Positions 9,749-19,458 of a stretch of 64,000 nucleotides of DNA are shown one piece after another. The position numbers and the translations under genes were made by a program. The notes beneath the pieces were generated by a model. That model saw only the letters and a program-made list of their open reading frames with translations. It was not told where the DNA came from and did no database searches. Within the stretch, counting starts at the first letter, position 1; each line of letters starts with the position of its first letter. Source of the DNA: Accumulibacter sp. (GTDB lineage: Bacteria; Pseudomonadota; Gammaproteobacteria; Burkholderiales; Rhodocyclaceae); the NCBI RefSeq assembly GCF_029255125.1, contig NZ_JAPUVR010000100.1, positions 248,001 through 312,000 of the forward strand, read 5' to 3'.

Positions 9749-9911
9749 CCTTGACAAGCAAATGCGCTTTTCGCCACTTGTTTCGCCTCGAATAGGTCGG
9801 GACGAAGAGTCTTGAACAGGGCGGAACGTAACACTTGGGACGACGACGTTCGGCTCCGGATTCTCGGCCTCGCACACATGTGACTTCCGCGTGCGGAGGC
9901 CCCCTTTTGTC

Positions 9912-11234
9912 TCACCGCATTTCGAAAGCTTCCTGGTGGAATCTGAACCGACGGTGTCCGCTACGCCCGAGTGCAAGCTTGAGCTTTTCGGCCAAGCCTT
10001 GCGGCCCGCAATACCAGATCTCGGATCGGCACGAGCCAGCCTGCGCAGGGGCCACATCGGCAGCGGTCAATATTTCACCCTGGTGGGCGCCATGAATGTG
10101 CAGCCCGATGCCAGGTAACGCGGCGCAAGCTGTCTCCAGACGGCCGATAAACGGATCATTGCTTCGATCACGGGTGCAGTAGTGGAGATCTGCGGAAACT
10201 GGGCTCGACGTCTGTTGCAAGGCATCCAGCCAGGCGAGGAAGGGCGTTACTCCGATCCCGCCGGCAATCCAGATTTGTTTGGCGCCCGAATCATGACGGG
10301 CCATGTCGAAGCGTCCATAAGGCCCTTCGACCCTTATGGCTTGACCGACCTCCAGTCGCTTGCCCAGGGTTCGGGTGTAATCACCGAGCGCCTTGATCTG
10401 GAAACTCATCCTTCGATCACCGCGATCGGAAGTGGCGATTGTGAATGGGTGCGCCCCCTCTTTCTCATCGAAGGTAATGAATGCAAACTGACCAGGGCGA
10501 TGGCCAGACCATTTTTTGTCGAGCTGGCAACTGACGGTAAGCACATCCGGGGAAGCTGGGTCGATGGCTGTCACGGTTCCGCTAGCGCGGCGCACTCTCC
10601 CGATGCGACCGAGCAGCGAGCAGAGAGCGCCATAGATCCCACCAACGCCAAGCAAAGCGATGAGAATGCCGACTGGTTGGGTCCAGTAATCAGTCGGCGC
10701 GAGCATGGCGGCATGAAGCGCCAGCATCAGATAAAGCACCGGCATGGCCTGATGCACTACCCGCCAGGTCTTATAGGGAAAGCGCTTCCATAAGGTGATG
10801 ACCAGCATTGCCAGCACGAGATAGAACGCCCACTCCCCGATGTCCTTCGCCAGGTCGCGCATCACTTCCAGGAAGCCGGTAAATTGCTCCTTGGGTATGC
10901 GGCCTTCGCGTCCGACCATCGCCTTGAGAATGTCTCCGACGACTTCCTCGACCAGCCAATGCACGACGGCAAAGCTCACCGCGAGAATGCCGGACCATTT
11001 ATGCGTCCGATAGACTCGATCCATGCCGCCTAGCGGGGTTTCGAGCCAGGCGGGACGTGTGGACAAGAACATCGTCAGCGACATCAAAGCGATCGACAGC
11101 AGACCACTCAGATAGAGCGCTTCCTGCCGGATTACCCATGGCAGCGCGCCACGACTGCTACCACCCGTGGCAAGTACGTCCACTCCCCAGGCCAGCGTGA
11201 CGATGGCGAGTAGAGAACCGAGCAAGATTTTCAT
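9912..11234 (-). CDS. ferric-reductase-like flavocytochrome (TM heme b domain + FAD/NAD(P)H domain)
   Basis: This 440-residue inner-membrane oxidoreductase has an N-terminal half with about six hydrophobic helices (roughly 1-215) and His residues in HKWSG, AVVHWLV, RVVHQAMP and LALHAAM positions, fitting a ferric reductase-like heme b domain. The C-terminal half is a ferredoxin-reductase module with flavin motif HPFTIAT and nucleotide-binding GGIGVTPFLAWL, ending in WYCGPQG. It should move electrons from NAD(P)H through FAD and heme b across the membrane. The ATG at 11234 has AGGAG 8 bp upstream. It is the last gene of a minus-strand cluster with DHC- and SHP-like cytochromes, where a membrane cytochrome b is usual, so it is a likely electron donor to them. 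MsrQ/YedZ was considered, but those lack the flavin/NAD domain. Confidence 0.8.
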   Translation of the reverse strand: MKILLGSLLAIVTLAWGVDVLATGGSSRGALPWVIRQEALYLSGLLSIALMSLTMFLSTRPAWLETPLGGMDRVYRTHKWSGILAVSFAVVHWLVEEVVGDILKAMVGREGRIPKEQFTGFLEVMRDLAKDIGEWAFYLVLAMLVITLWKRFPYKTWRVVHQAMPVLYLMLALHAAMLAPTDYWTQPVGILIALLGVGGIYGALCSLLGRIGRVRRASGTVTAIDPASPDVLTVSCQLDKKWSGHRPGQFAFITFDEKEGAHPFTIATSDRGDRRMSFQIKALGDYTRTLGKRLEVGQAIRVEGPYGRFDMARHDSGAKQIWIAGGIGVTPFLAWLDALQQTSSPVSADLHYCTRDRSNDPFIGRLETACAALPGIGLHIHGAHQGEILTAADVAPAQAGSCRSEIWYCGPQGLAEKLKLALGRSGHRRFRFHQEAFEMR

Positions 11235-11252
11235 GTCTGGACTCCTGATGGG

Positions 11253-11657
11253 TCATTTTCCGGAGGCAGGTTGAATGGCTTCCGTTTGGGGCAAGTCGTC
11301 TCGGCAGCGTCGTTCGTTGCACTCAGTGGAATTGCGCTGTCTGCTACTGGCATGGCCACCGTCGTATTTGATATGCTTGGCGTCACGCTGCCGCTGGTCG
11401 ATGACATCGCCCGTTTGCGGATGCACATACAGCTTGATCCGCCGGCCCGCCTGGTCGGTGGCCTTGACCTCATAGCTGCCGCTTTCACGTTCGATCTTCT
11501 CGATATTCCGATAGCCGGCAGATTCCAATCTGGCGTGCACCTCGGTAATCGACAGCCATCTCGCCTTGTCGGTATTGGCAGTGCGCACATCCTGGGAATG
11601 GCTCGAAATGGAGAAGAAAGCAGTGGCAAGCAGTGCAGTGATGGCTGATGGTCGCAT
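11253..11657 (-). CDS. periplasmic PepSY-domain protein
   Basis: The protein is 134 residues with a signal peptide (about 1-21, ending near SSHSQ) and one PepSY-type domain, recognisable as WLSITEVHARLESAGYRNIEKIERESGSYEV followed by a GDVIDQ segment (motif roughly at residues 34-95). The last 40 residues are basic and unrecognised. The ATG at 11657 has AGGAGG 7 bp upstream, an excellent site. It sits between the diheme cytochrome and the flavocytochrome genes, 18 bp from the latter, so co-transcription is very likely. PepSY domains often accompany membrane flavocytochromes and two-component systems; a regulatory or electron-transfer accessory role is inference. A second PepSY protein is encoded divergently at 12988. 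Confidence 0.75.
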   Translation of the reverse strand: MRPSAITALLATAFFSISSHSQDVRTANTDKARWLSITEVHARLESAGYRNIEKIERESGSYEVKATDQAGRRIKLYVHPQTGDVIDQRQRDAKHIKYDGGHASSRQRNSTECNERRCRDDLPQTEAIQPASGK

Positions 11658-11694
11658 GGTGAAATCCTCCTGCTCAGGAAAGTGTCTGAAATAG

Positions 11695-12186
11695 TCATTC
11701 TTCGTAATAACCTTGTTCTGCTGCGGTATGGCAGGCGACGCAGTTCGCTTTGCTGCGCACGTCTTTGTGGCGCCACTCCCACTCCGGAACCTTGCGATGT
11801 TCGCTTACCCACTTGGGCAATTGAGTGATGCGCTGCGGAGCAGCTCCGGCGACAACGCCTTTGAGCAATTTGCTGCTGTAGCGCTGGCCAGCGGCATCAC
11901 CCGCATTGGCAATGAGATAGCTCCTGATCTTCTCCGCGGTGGCCGGATCGAGGCTGGCGTTATCGCCGAAATGATTGTCCAGTTCGCCCATCATGCGTTG
12001 CCAGGATCGTGCCGGGAGCATCGAGGGGGGAAAGGCTAGATGGCAGCCGCCACACTCCTCCTTGACTAGCGGATCGGCTACCGGGGAAAAGAAGTGGCGG
12101 TCACCGGCCTGAGCACGGGCCAAAATAAGGGCAGAGAAGGCCAGGGTCACGAGGCCGATGGCAAGCGGGCGGTGGGGAATTCGCAC
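11695..12186 (-). CDS. dhc: diheme cytochrome c, DHC family
   Basis: The mature protein is periplasmic and carries two heme c groups, at CGGCH (residues 45-49) and CVACH (149-153), in a 163-residue precursor. The signal peptide covers about residues 1-27 (cleavage near ARAQA). The start is a GTG at 12186 chosen because AAGGAG lies 5-6 bp upstream; upstream in-frame codons have no site. Sequence around heme 1 (CGGCHLAFPPSMLPARSW) and the C-terminal heme are typical of the DHC family, described with SHP and a cytochrome b in Rhodobacter and Shewanella. DHC is the known redox partner of SHP there, which supports the same pairing here. Confidence 0.85.
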   Translation of the reverse strand: MRIPHRPLAIGLVTLAFSALILARAQAGDRHFFSPVADPLVKEECGGCHLAFPPSMLPARSWQRMMGELDNHFGDNASLDPATAEKIRSYLIANAGDAAGQRYSSKLLKGVVAGAAPQRITQLPKWVSEHRKVPEWEWRHKDVRSKANCVACHTAAEQGYYEE

Positions 12187-12449
12187 GGGGGTCTCCTTCT
12201 GTTGTCGGCGGTCAGAAACCGCGGAAATAGGGTGGCGAAGAGCGCGGGACTGCATGGCTGTAAACGTGAAGACGGACCGCACATAGTCGTGCCGCAGCGT
12301 ACCGGTCGTTCTGCCGCATCAAGGGTTTGCCATGCGGGTCTGGTGGCCCGCCCTCAACCCGGCTCCAGCTCGGAAATTTTCGTGCCGGATTGCTTGGCGG
12401 CAGCAGATTCCCGCGCGCTTTGCCTGCTCTTGACATCGTTGCAATGGAA

Positions 12450-12851
12450 CTACTGAGTGATCACGAAGGTGAGCCAGTCACCTTTCTCCTGTGGGGTACA
12501 TTCGCGCCCCAATACCTCGGTACAATTGCGCTTGAACCATTTTTCGACCTTGGCGGGATCGGTATAGCGCGTCGGTGTCACCGACACGGCAAGCGGTTCG
12601 ATCGTCTTGCCGCTCGGCGCCCGTCCGGGACCCCGGGTGTCCTTGCCGTGACAGGTGGTACAGGAGGGTGTGTCCGGCTTCCCACCCGAAAAGCTCTGCG
12701 TATGCAAGGCTTGGCCGCGTACCGCGGAAAAACCCCTGGCGTTTGCGGCTGCCGCATATTGCGCGAGCAGGTCTTCGCGAGGACCGGCAAAGGTGGCGGT
12801 GCTGAGTATCATGACAGCAATTCCTGAGGTGACGACCAGCCTGTTCTTCAT
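12450..12851 (-). CDS. shp: SHP-like monoheme cytochrome c (DUF1924 family)
   Basis: This is a 133-residue periplasmic cytochrome with a signal peptide (about 1-22), one heme motif CTTCH at 64-68, and the C-terminal FKRNC...GREC segment. Asn109-Cys110 with Cys118 matches, after removal of the signal peptide, the Asn heme ligand and adjacent disulfide described for sphaeroides heme protein (SHP). That would leave an unusual Asn-ligated heme that opens on reduction to bind O2 or NO. The start ATG at 12851 has AGGAG 7 bp upstream. It is the first gene of the minus cluster. A 263-bp gap to dhc holds no recognisable gene. Its function in vivo is not settled for the family. Confidence 0.82.
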   Translation of the reverse strand: MKNRLVVTSGIAVMILSTATFAGPREDLLAQYAAAANARGFSAVRGQALHTQSFSGGKPDTPSCTTCHGKDTRGPGRAPSGKTIEPLAVSVTPTRYTDPAKVEKWFKRNCTEVLGRECTPQEKGDWLTFVITQ

Positions 12852-12901
12852 GCGTTTCTCCTGGCGGTTAGCGAACTGTGGTGCGCACTTTGCGCCACCC
12901 C

Positions 12902-12944
12902 GCCTGAATCAATGCTGAATGGCCTGTTCATCCTGCGTTCAGGC
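12902..12944. promoter_or_regulatory. candidate operator with TGAA/TTCA repeats in the divergent cytochrome/two-component promoter region
   Basis: The 136-bp divergent region between shp and the PepSY/two-component genes contains GCCTGAA at 12902-12908 and its exact complement TTCAGGC at 12938-12944, with further CTGAAT and GTTCAT half-sites in between. OmpR-family regulators bind such repeated half-sites. The regulator encoded at 13356 is the natural candidate. The assignment is inference. Confidence 0.45.
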
Positions 12945-12987
12945 GCGATGCGCTAAAAGATCAGGCGGGAAAACCGCGGAGTTGAAG

Positions 12988-13356
12988 ATGTCGTCGAAAA
13001 TCATCGTCCAGTCGCGCCGCACCCTGACAGGCTTGCTCAGCTCGCTGATGCTGACCATGTTGGGCACGGGAGTCAGCTGTGCAGCCGATAGCCCCGACCA
13101 TGAGCGGGCCCGCCAAGCCGTCGAGGCGGGGGAGGTGCTCCCCTTGCGCACGATTCTTGATCGGGTCGAGCGTGACCATCCGGGGCAGGTCATGGAGGTT
13201 GAACTCGAGCGCGAAAAGGGAGAGTGGGTTTATGAAGTGAAGTTATTGCGCAAGGGGGGCGCCTTGATCAAGCTGAAGATTCTCGCTCGCGACGGGGCCA
13301 TCCTCGGTTTCAAGGAAAAGAGCGACAAGCCACATCGCCAAGGAGAATCTCGCTGA
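12988..13356 (+). CDS. PepSY-domain periplasmic protein preceding a two-component system
   Basis: The protein is 122 residues from the ATG at 12988, which has GGAG 7-8 bp upstream; frames beginning further upstream lack a site. Residues 1-33 form a long signal peptide ending near GVSCAA. The rest is a PepSY domain: ARQAVEAGEVLPLRTILDRV, then VMEVELEREKGEWVYEVKLL and DGAILG. Its TGA overlaps the response-regulator ATG by one base, so it is translated with the two-component pair. PepSY proteins in such triads are thought to modulate the sensor in the periplasm. The target is probably the divergent cytochrome cluster. Confidence 0.8.
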   Translation: MSSKIIVQSRRTLTGLLSSLMLTMLGTGVSCAADSPDHERARQAVEAGEVLPLRTILDRVERDHPGQVMEVELEREKGEWVYEVKLLRKGGALIKLKILARDGAILGFKEKSDKPHRQGESR

Positions 13357-14018
13357 TGCGTATTCTGGTCGTCGAAGATGAGCTGACTTTGGCTAGCCAA
13401 CTTGTCGAAGGCATCCGGTCGCTGCACTATGTCGTCGATGTCGCACACAACGGGGTCGACGGACACTTCATGGGGGAGACTGAAGCTTACGACGCGATCG
13501 TGCTCGACATTGGCCTGCCGCAGATGGATGGCATCACGGTACTAAAAAGATGGCGTGCGGCAGGGCGTACCTTGCCGGTCTTGATCCTGACCGCGCGCGA
13601 TACTTGGCGAGAGAAAGTGGCCGGCATCGATGCCGGTGCAGACGACTATCTGACCAAGCCCTTTCACATGGAAGAACTGCTGGCGAGGCTCCGGGCGCTT
13701 ATTCGCCGTGCCGGTGGTCATGCCAGTACCGAGCTGGTTTGTGGTCCGCTGACACTGGATACGCGCAGTAGCCGTGTGAGTGTGGATGGAACTGCCTTGA
13801 CGCTGACGAGCCACGAATACCGCGTGCTGGCCTACCTGATGCATCACCCGGGTGAAATCGTCTCCCGAGCGGAGCTGACCGAACATATTTATGCTCAGGA
13901 CTTCGATCGCGACTCGAATACAGTGGAGGTATTCATCGCGCGCTTGCGCAAGAAATTGCCGCCGGGCCTGATCGAGACAGTGCGCGGATTAGGCTACCGA
14001 CTCAACAAAGCGCAATGA
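13356..14018 (+). CDS. OmpR/PhoP-family response regulator
   Basis: The 220-residue regulator has a receiver domain (1-115: acidic pocket ED at 8-9, phosphoacceptor Asp51 in VLDIGLPQMDG, Lys101 in LTKPF) and a C-terminal winged-helix domain (about 125-218) with the TLTSHEYRVLAYLMHHPGEIVSR...VEVFIARLRKKL signature. All phosphorylation residues are intact. It is overlapped by the PepSY gene in front and the sensor kinase behind. It resembles the QseB/PmrA branch. Likely targets are the divergent SHP/DHC promoter and its own operon. Confidence 0.9.
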   Translation: MRILVVEDELTLASQLVEGIRSLHYVVDVAHNGVDGHFMGETEAYDAIVLDIGLPQMDGITVLKRWRAAGRTLPVLILTARDTWREKVAGIDAGADDYLTKPFHMEELLARLRALIRRAGGHASTELVCGPLTLDTRSSRVSVDGTALTLTSHEYRVLAYLMHHPGEIVSRAELTEHIYAQDFDRDSNTVEVFIARLRKKLPPGLIETVRGLGYRLNKAQ

Positions 14019-15391
14019 GGTTTGCTCTCTTGCGCAACTCGCTGCGTTTGCGTCTCCTGGTCGGGACGCTCGTCTGGATCGTCATTTCGATCCTGGTTGC
14101 AGGCTGGGGGCTTGGCCGACTTTTTCATCAGCACGTCGAAGCCCAGTTCGATGCGGAACTAAAGAATCATCTGGATCAACTTACGGGCCAACTGGTTCTC
14201 GATGATCAGAATGCGGTCCAGGTACGACTGGTTCCGAGTGACCCGCGCCTCAATAAACCCCTGTCCGGCCTGTATTGGCAAATAGACCGGATTGCTGCAG
14301 CGGGTGAACGACCCGTCACGGCGGTGTTGCGTTCTCGCTCACTGTGGGACGAAACATTGGTCGTGCCAGCCGATACCCCCGCGGACGGAGAAGTCCATCG
14401 GCATCGGATTGAAGGCCGGCCAGGGGTTGCTCTCAGAGTGCTGGAGCGTACCGTCACCATTGACACGCAGTCCCTGAGGTTGTTCGTTGCGGCTGATGAA
14501 AGTCTGATGACAGGACCTGTCGCCGACTTGAAAGACCATCTCTGGTTGGCATTGGGCATACTGGGAATGGGATTGACGTTCGCTGCCTCATTGCAAGTAT
14601 TCGCCGGGCTTGCCCCACTGCGCAGCATGCAGGATGCCCTGGGGCGTGTCAGGAACGGGGATGCGCGAAATATGGAAGGCACCTTCCCGAGCGAGATCAT
14701 GCCGCTGGTGAATGAGTTCAATACGGTGCTGGCGCAAAACGCCGAAGTGGTCGAGCGAGCTCGAACACAAGCGGGTAACCTTGCCCATGCGCTGAAAACA
14801 CCGCTGAGTGTCATCGCCAATGCCGCCAATTCTTCGCAGACACGAGATGAGGACTTGGCACGTCTGGTCGCATCGCAAGTAGACACCGTGCGCAAGCACC
14901 TTGATTATCACCTCAGCCGGGCACAAGCCGCCGGATCGGGACAAGTTCCGGGCATGCGTACCGCGGTTGAACCGGTCATCCGCGGACTGGTGCGGGTGAT
15001 GCATCGGGTGTATGCAGACCGCCAGATCGAAATTGTATTGTTTTCCGATCCAGCCAATCGGGTATTCCGTGGTGAAGAACAGGATTTGCAGGAAATGCTG
15101 GGGAATTTGATCGATAACGCATCGAAGTGGGCCAAATCACGGATCGAGATTCAAGTCTCTGAGGAATCCGGCAGACTTTGCGTACGGATCGATGATGACG
15201 GCAAGGGCATCGCCGAGAGCGAACGCGAGCATGTGCTGAAACGGGGTGCGCGCGCCGACGAGCAGGTACCCGGTACGGGGCTGGGGCTTGCCATAACCGC
15301 CGATTTGGCGCGAATGTACGGTGGTGATCTGGTATTGGCCAAATCTTCACTGGGCGGGCTTCAAGCCTCGTTGATACTGCCGGCGTCGTGA
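14015..15391 (+). CDS. membrane sensor histidine kinase (PhoQ/QseC-like)
   Basis: The 458-residue kinase has TM1 at about 15-35, a periplasmic sensor of about 140 residues, TM2 at about 178-197, a HAMP linker, and a kinase core. His258 lies in NLAHALKTPLSV, the N box is NLIDNASKWA, G1 is DDDGKGI, and G2 is GTGLGLAI. The ALKTPL variant of the H box is typical of PhoQ-type kinases. It overlaps the regulator by 4 bp (ATGA). Its stop is followed by a hairpin that separates it from the convergent hydrogenase genes. It is not a HoxJ-type kinase: there is no PAS domain and it has a periplasmic sensor. Confidence 0.88.
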   Translation: MRFALLRNSLRLRLLVGTLVWIVISILVAGWGLGRLFHQHVEAQFDAELKNHLDQLTGQLVLDDQNAVQVRLVPSDPRLNKPLSGLYWQIDRIAAAGERPVTAVLRSRSLWDETLVVPADTPADGEVHRHRIEGRPGVALRVLERTVTIDTQSLRLFVAADESLMTGPVADLKDHLWLALGILGMGLTFAASLQVFAGLAPLRSMQDALGRVRNGDARNMEGTFPSEIMPLVNEFNTVLAQNAEVVERARTQAGNLAHALKTPLSVIANAANSSQTRDEDLARLVASQVDTVRKHLDYHLSRAQAAGSGQVPGMRTAVEPVIRGLVRVMHRVYADRQIEIVLFSDPANRVFRGEEQDLQEMLGNLIDNASKWAKSRIEIQVSEESGRLCVRIDDDGKGIAESEREHVLKRGARADEQVPGTGLGLAITADLARMYGGDLVLAKSSLGGLQASLILPAS

Positions 15392-15396
15392 TTCGG

Positions 15397-15426
15397 GCAC
15401 CTTGGTCATTGGCGGACCAAGGGTGC
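15397..15426. terminator. hairpin between convergent kinase and hydrogenase genes
   Basis: GCACCTTGGTC (15397-15407) pairs with GACCAAGGGTGC (15415-15426) with a single bulged base and a 7-nt loop. It begins 6 bp after the kinase stop and lies between convergent genes. No strong T-run follows on either strand, so it may be a weak or bidirectional terminator or simply stabilise mRNA ends. Confidence 0.5.
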
Positions 15427-15506
15427 GGTTCCTGCCTGTAGAGCATGACCACGGCGCAGGGCGAGCACTCGATCTGGACAGGTTTATCGTGTCAAACGCC
15501 TGACGC

Positions 15507-17012
15507 TTAGTGCACGGTGCACACCATGCAGGGGTCGAACGAGCGGACGACGTGCTGGACGCTGAGCGGTGCGCTTTCGCCGGGCTCGACGGGCAGGCCG
15601 ACGAGCGCCTGTTCGAGGGCGCCGGGCACCTGCTGGGCGTCGCGCGGCGAGAAGTTCCAGGTGGTCGGGGCGATGATCTGATAGGCGACGATGCGGCCGC
15701 GCTCGATGCGCAGCCAGTGGCCGAGCGCGCCGCGTGCGGCTTCGACCAGGCCGCTGCCGCTTGCCTGGTCGGGCCGGCGCCATTGCTGGCAGAAAGGCTC
15801 GCCCGGGGTCAGTGCTTGCACCCAGTTTTCCATCACCGGGACGAGCAGGGCGACTTCCAGCAGGCGGGCGACGACGCGCGCCAGGACGCTGCCGCCGGTC
15901 GTCGCGACCAGCGCACGGATGAGCGGCTGGCCGGCGACCATCTGGCGGGCGAGCGCGCCGGTTTCGACGACTTGGCCGGCGTAGCGCGGTGCCTTGCACC
16001 AGGTGTAGGCCGTCGGTTTGTCGGTCAGTTCGCCGAGCAGCGGCCGGGTTTCGCCGTGCGCCGGGTGTTGTGCCGTATCGCCGAGCAGCCAGGCGTGCGC
16101 GACGTCTTCGCTGATCTGCTCTTCGTCGAAGGCTTGCTGGGTGCCGCGCCAGCAGACGCCGCGGGCGAACAGGTGGGGCGCTGCGCTGCTATCGGAATTG
16201 CGGATTCCATCTGGCCGCCGCGCGGCTGCGCCTGGTGCTTGCGGGTACGCGCCGTAACTGAGGAAGTTGTCGCTCGCGCGTCCGAGCCGGGCCAGCTCGA
16301 GATCGTCGGCAATGCGCAGGAAGCGCGCCAGGTCTCCGGCGCGGTCCTTGGCCCAGGCGGCGAGTTCTTCGGGGCGCCGCAGTGCGCCGACGTTTTCCAG
16401 CGAATCGGCGAAGACGACGCTGCTCAGAAAGCCGCGAAAATCGCGCAGGAGGGCGAGCAGACGGATTTTTTCGGTTGCCGTCGCGGCACGGGTCGTTCCG
16501 CCGGGCTGCAGGGCGAGGCTGTGCGGCCATTTGCCGGCGAGGTAGCCGAGGATGCGAAGCAGTTCGGCGCGTGCCGGCAGAAACTCGCGCAGGGCGTCGC
16601 CGCTGCTTGCCTTGAAGCGTTGTTCGGTGGCCGCGTGCCAGGCACGGCGGCGATACGCGGGGCGCGCGAAATCGGGCATGAAGTAGAGGTAGAAGTGCGT
16701 CAGGTGATCGGCCAGGTTTTCGCAGGCGAGGATCAGATTGCTCGCCAGGCGGCCGTTTTCCGGCGCTGCGAGGCCGCTGGCGGCGGCCAGCGCGGCGGCG
16801 GCGGCGGCCGATTGCGCCACCGAGCAGATGCCGCAGATGCGCGGAACGACGACCAGCGCGTCGAGCGGGTGGCGGGTGAGCATCAAGTGTTCGAAGCCGC
16901 GGTAGAGCGGCGAACAGACTTCCGCCGAGGCGACCCGGCCGTCGGCGACATTCAGGTGGACTTCGAGATCGCCTTCGACGCGGTTGAACGGGCCGATCGT
17001 CAGGCGGGTCAT
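15507..17012 (-). CDS. hoxC: regulatory (H2-sensing) [NiFe] hydrogenase large subunit
   Basis: This 501-residue cytoplasmic NiFe-site subunit has proximal nickel ligands at C60-G-I-C63 (RICGIC) and C-terminal ligands in DPCMVC, ending just after CTVH. The protein stops where energy-converting hydrogenases carry a cleavable tail, so no maturation protease is needed; this is characteristic of the HoxC/HupV regulatory class. Ile62 in CGIC, where catalytic enzymes normally have Val, matches the residue that narrows the gas channel in the Cupriavidus sensor and gives O2 insensitivity. The ATG at 17012 overlaps the hoxB stop (ATGA). No hoxJ follows downstream. Confidence 0.92.
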   Translation of the reverse strand: MTRLTIGPFNRVEGDLEVHLNVADGRVASAEVCSPLYRGFEHLMLTRHPLDALVVVPRICGICSVAQSAAAAAALAAASGLAAPENGRLASNLILACENLADHLTHFYLYFMPDFARPAYRRRAWHAATEQRFKASSGDALREFLPARAELLRILGYLAGKWPHSLALQPGGTTRAATATEKIRLLALLRDFRGFLSSVVFADSLENVGALRRPEELAAWAKDRAGDLARFLRIADDLELARLGRASDNFLSYGAYPQAPGAAARRPDGIRNSDSSAAPHLFARGVCWRGTQQAFDEEQISEDVAHAWLLGDTAQHPAHGETRPLLGELTDKPTAYTWCKAPRYAGQVVETGALARQMVAGQPLIRALVATTGGSVLARVVARLLEVALLVPVMENWVQALTPGEPFCQQWRRPDQASGSGLVEAARGALGHWLRIERGRIVAYQIIAPTTWNFSPRDAQQVPGALEQALVGLPVEPGESAPLSVQHVVRSFDPCMVCTVH

Positions 17013-18000
17013 TTCTTGCCGTTCTTGCGCATGCCGGGGGCGATCAGCGGGTGGTCGGAACGCGAGTTCTCGCGCACGCGTGTCGGGGTCGCCGATTTCG
17101 ACAGCGCGGCGAGGGCGACGAACCAGGCTTTCGGCATGTCCACCGGCAGACCGGTCGGGATGCCGGCGATCTTCGGCGTTTCCATGAACGGGTGGCCGGG
17201 TTCTTCGAAGGACGGTTCGGTGCAGGAGATGCAGGCAAAGCCACCGCGCAAGCACGAGCCGACGCCGTGCCAAAGGCGCACGTTGCAGTCGGCGTTCGCC
17301 TGGGTTCCCTTGCAGCCCATGTTCTCCATCAGGCAGCCGAGGTCGGAGAGTTTTTGCGCACTCGCCTTGAATTCGTAGAACTCGTTGCGCGGACAACCGT
17401 GATGAACGAGTTGTTCGGTGTAGAAGCGTGGCCGCTGCCAGGCGTCGAGGTCGCCGGCGTGCAGGGCATCGGCGGCGAGCAGGAGCAGCGTGTCGACGAT
17501 CCAGCCGGGGTGCGTCGGGCAGCCGGCGACGTTGATCACCGGCAGTCCTGAGCGGGCGCGGAAATCGGCGCCGAGCAGACCGCCTTCCTGATCGCCGTCG
17601 AACTGCAGCCCGCAGGCTTCGCCGACGTTGTCGCCGCCGCAAACGATCCCGCCGTAGGCGCTGCACGTGCCGATGGCGAGGACGTGCCGGGCGTGCCCGG
17701 CAAGCTGCGCGACCCAGTCGATCAGCGGGCGGCCGGCGAGCACCTGGAAGCGCCCGCTGCCGTTCGGACCCCGCAGCAGCGCGCCTTCGACGCACAGGAG
17801 GTCGATCGGCAGGCGGGCGTCGGCGGCGGCTTGCAGCAGTTCGATCGTCTCGTTGCCGCTCGCTTCGGACAAGCCCGGGTGGGCGAGGAATTCGATGCCG
17901 CCGGCGGCCAGTTGGGCGAGTACGCCGCTGCGCGCTTCGGCGCCGAGCAGCGACTGCGTGCAGCCACCGCAACCCGCGGCTTGCAGCCAGAGGAGTTTCA

Positions 18001-18001
<1 letters not shown>
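17009..18001 (-). CDS. hoxB: regulatory [NiFe] hydrogenase small subunit
   Basis: The 330-residue Fe-S subunit begins directly at MKLLWLQAAGCGGC, with no twin-arginine signal peptide, as expected for a cytoplasmic H2 sensor. Proximal cluster ligands are in GCGGC, GTCSAYGG and GCPTHP. The other clusters are served by HGCPRNEFYEF, CLMENMGC and CLRGGFACISC. A C-terminal tail of about 45 residues after the Cys-rich region is present, as in HoxB proteins, where it supports dimerisation. The start codon shares one base with the hoxA stop (TGATG). With HoxC it should signal H2 to a kinase/HoxA relay. Confidence 0.92.

Positions 18002-19454
<1,453 letters not shown>

Positions 19455-19458
<4 letters not shown>

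Larger units (their letters stand above)
8595..9911. other. gene-poor stretch of about 1.3 kb with strong inverted repeats
   Basis: No gene here is well supported. A minus frame at 8989-9495 and a plus frame at 8612-9025 are open, but match no family I recognise and have no clear start site. Minus-strand reading frames around 9180-9650 change register in a way that could reflect a frameshifted remnant. The right part holds a 24-bp-arm hairpin (9633-9703) and a perfect 26-bp palindrome (9723-9748). Base composition is somewhat lower in GC than the neighbouring genes, especially near 8780-9000. The stretch separates the SH3 gene from the cytochrome cluster and may be a scar of mobile DNA, which is inference. 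Confidence 0.4.

Noticed and set aside
9912-11234. Considered MsrQ/YedZ heme subunit
   Set aside because: Those proteins are about 200 residues and lack the FAD/NAD(P)H module seen here; no msrP is adjacent.
14015-15391. Sensor kinase next to hoxC considered as HoxJ
   Set aside because: It is on the opposite strand, has two transmembrane segments and a periplasmic sensor, no PAS domain, and overlaps an OmpR-type regulator.
15510-17378. 622-codon plus-strand frame opposite the hydrogenase genes
   Set aside because: Antisense of hoxC/hoxB, whose Ni and Fe-S ligands are intact on the minus strand.
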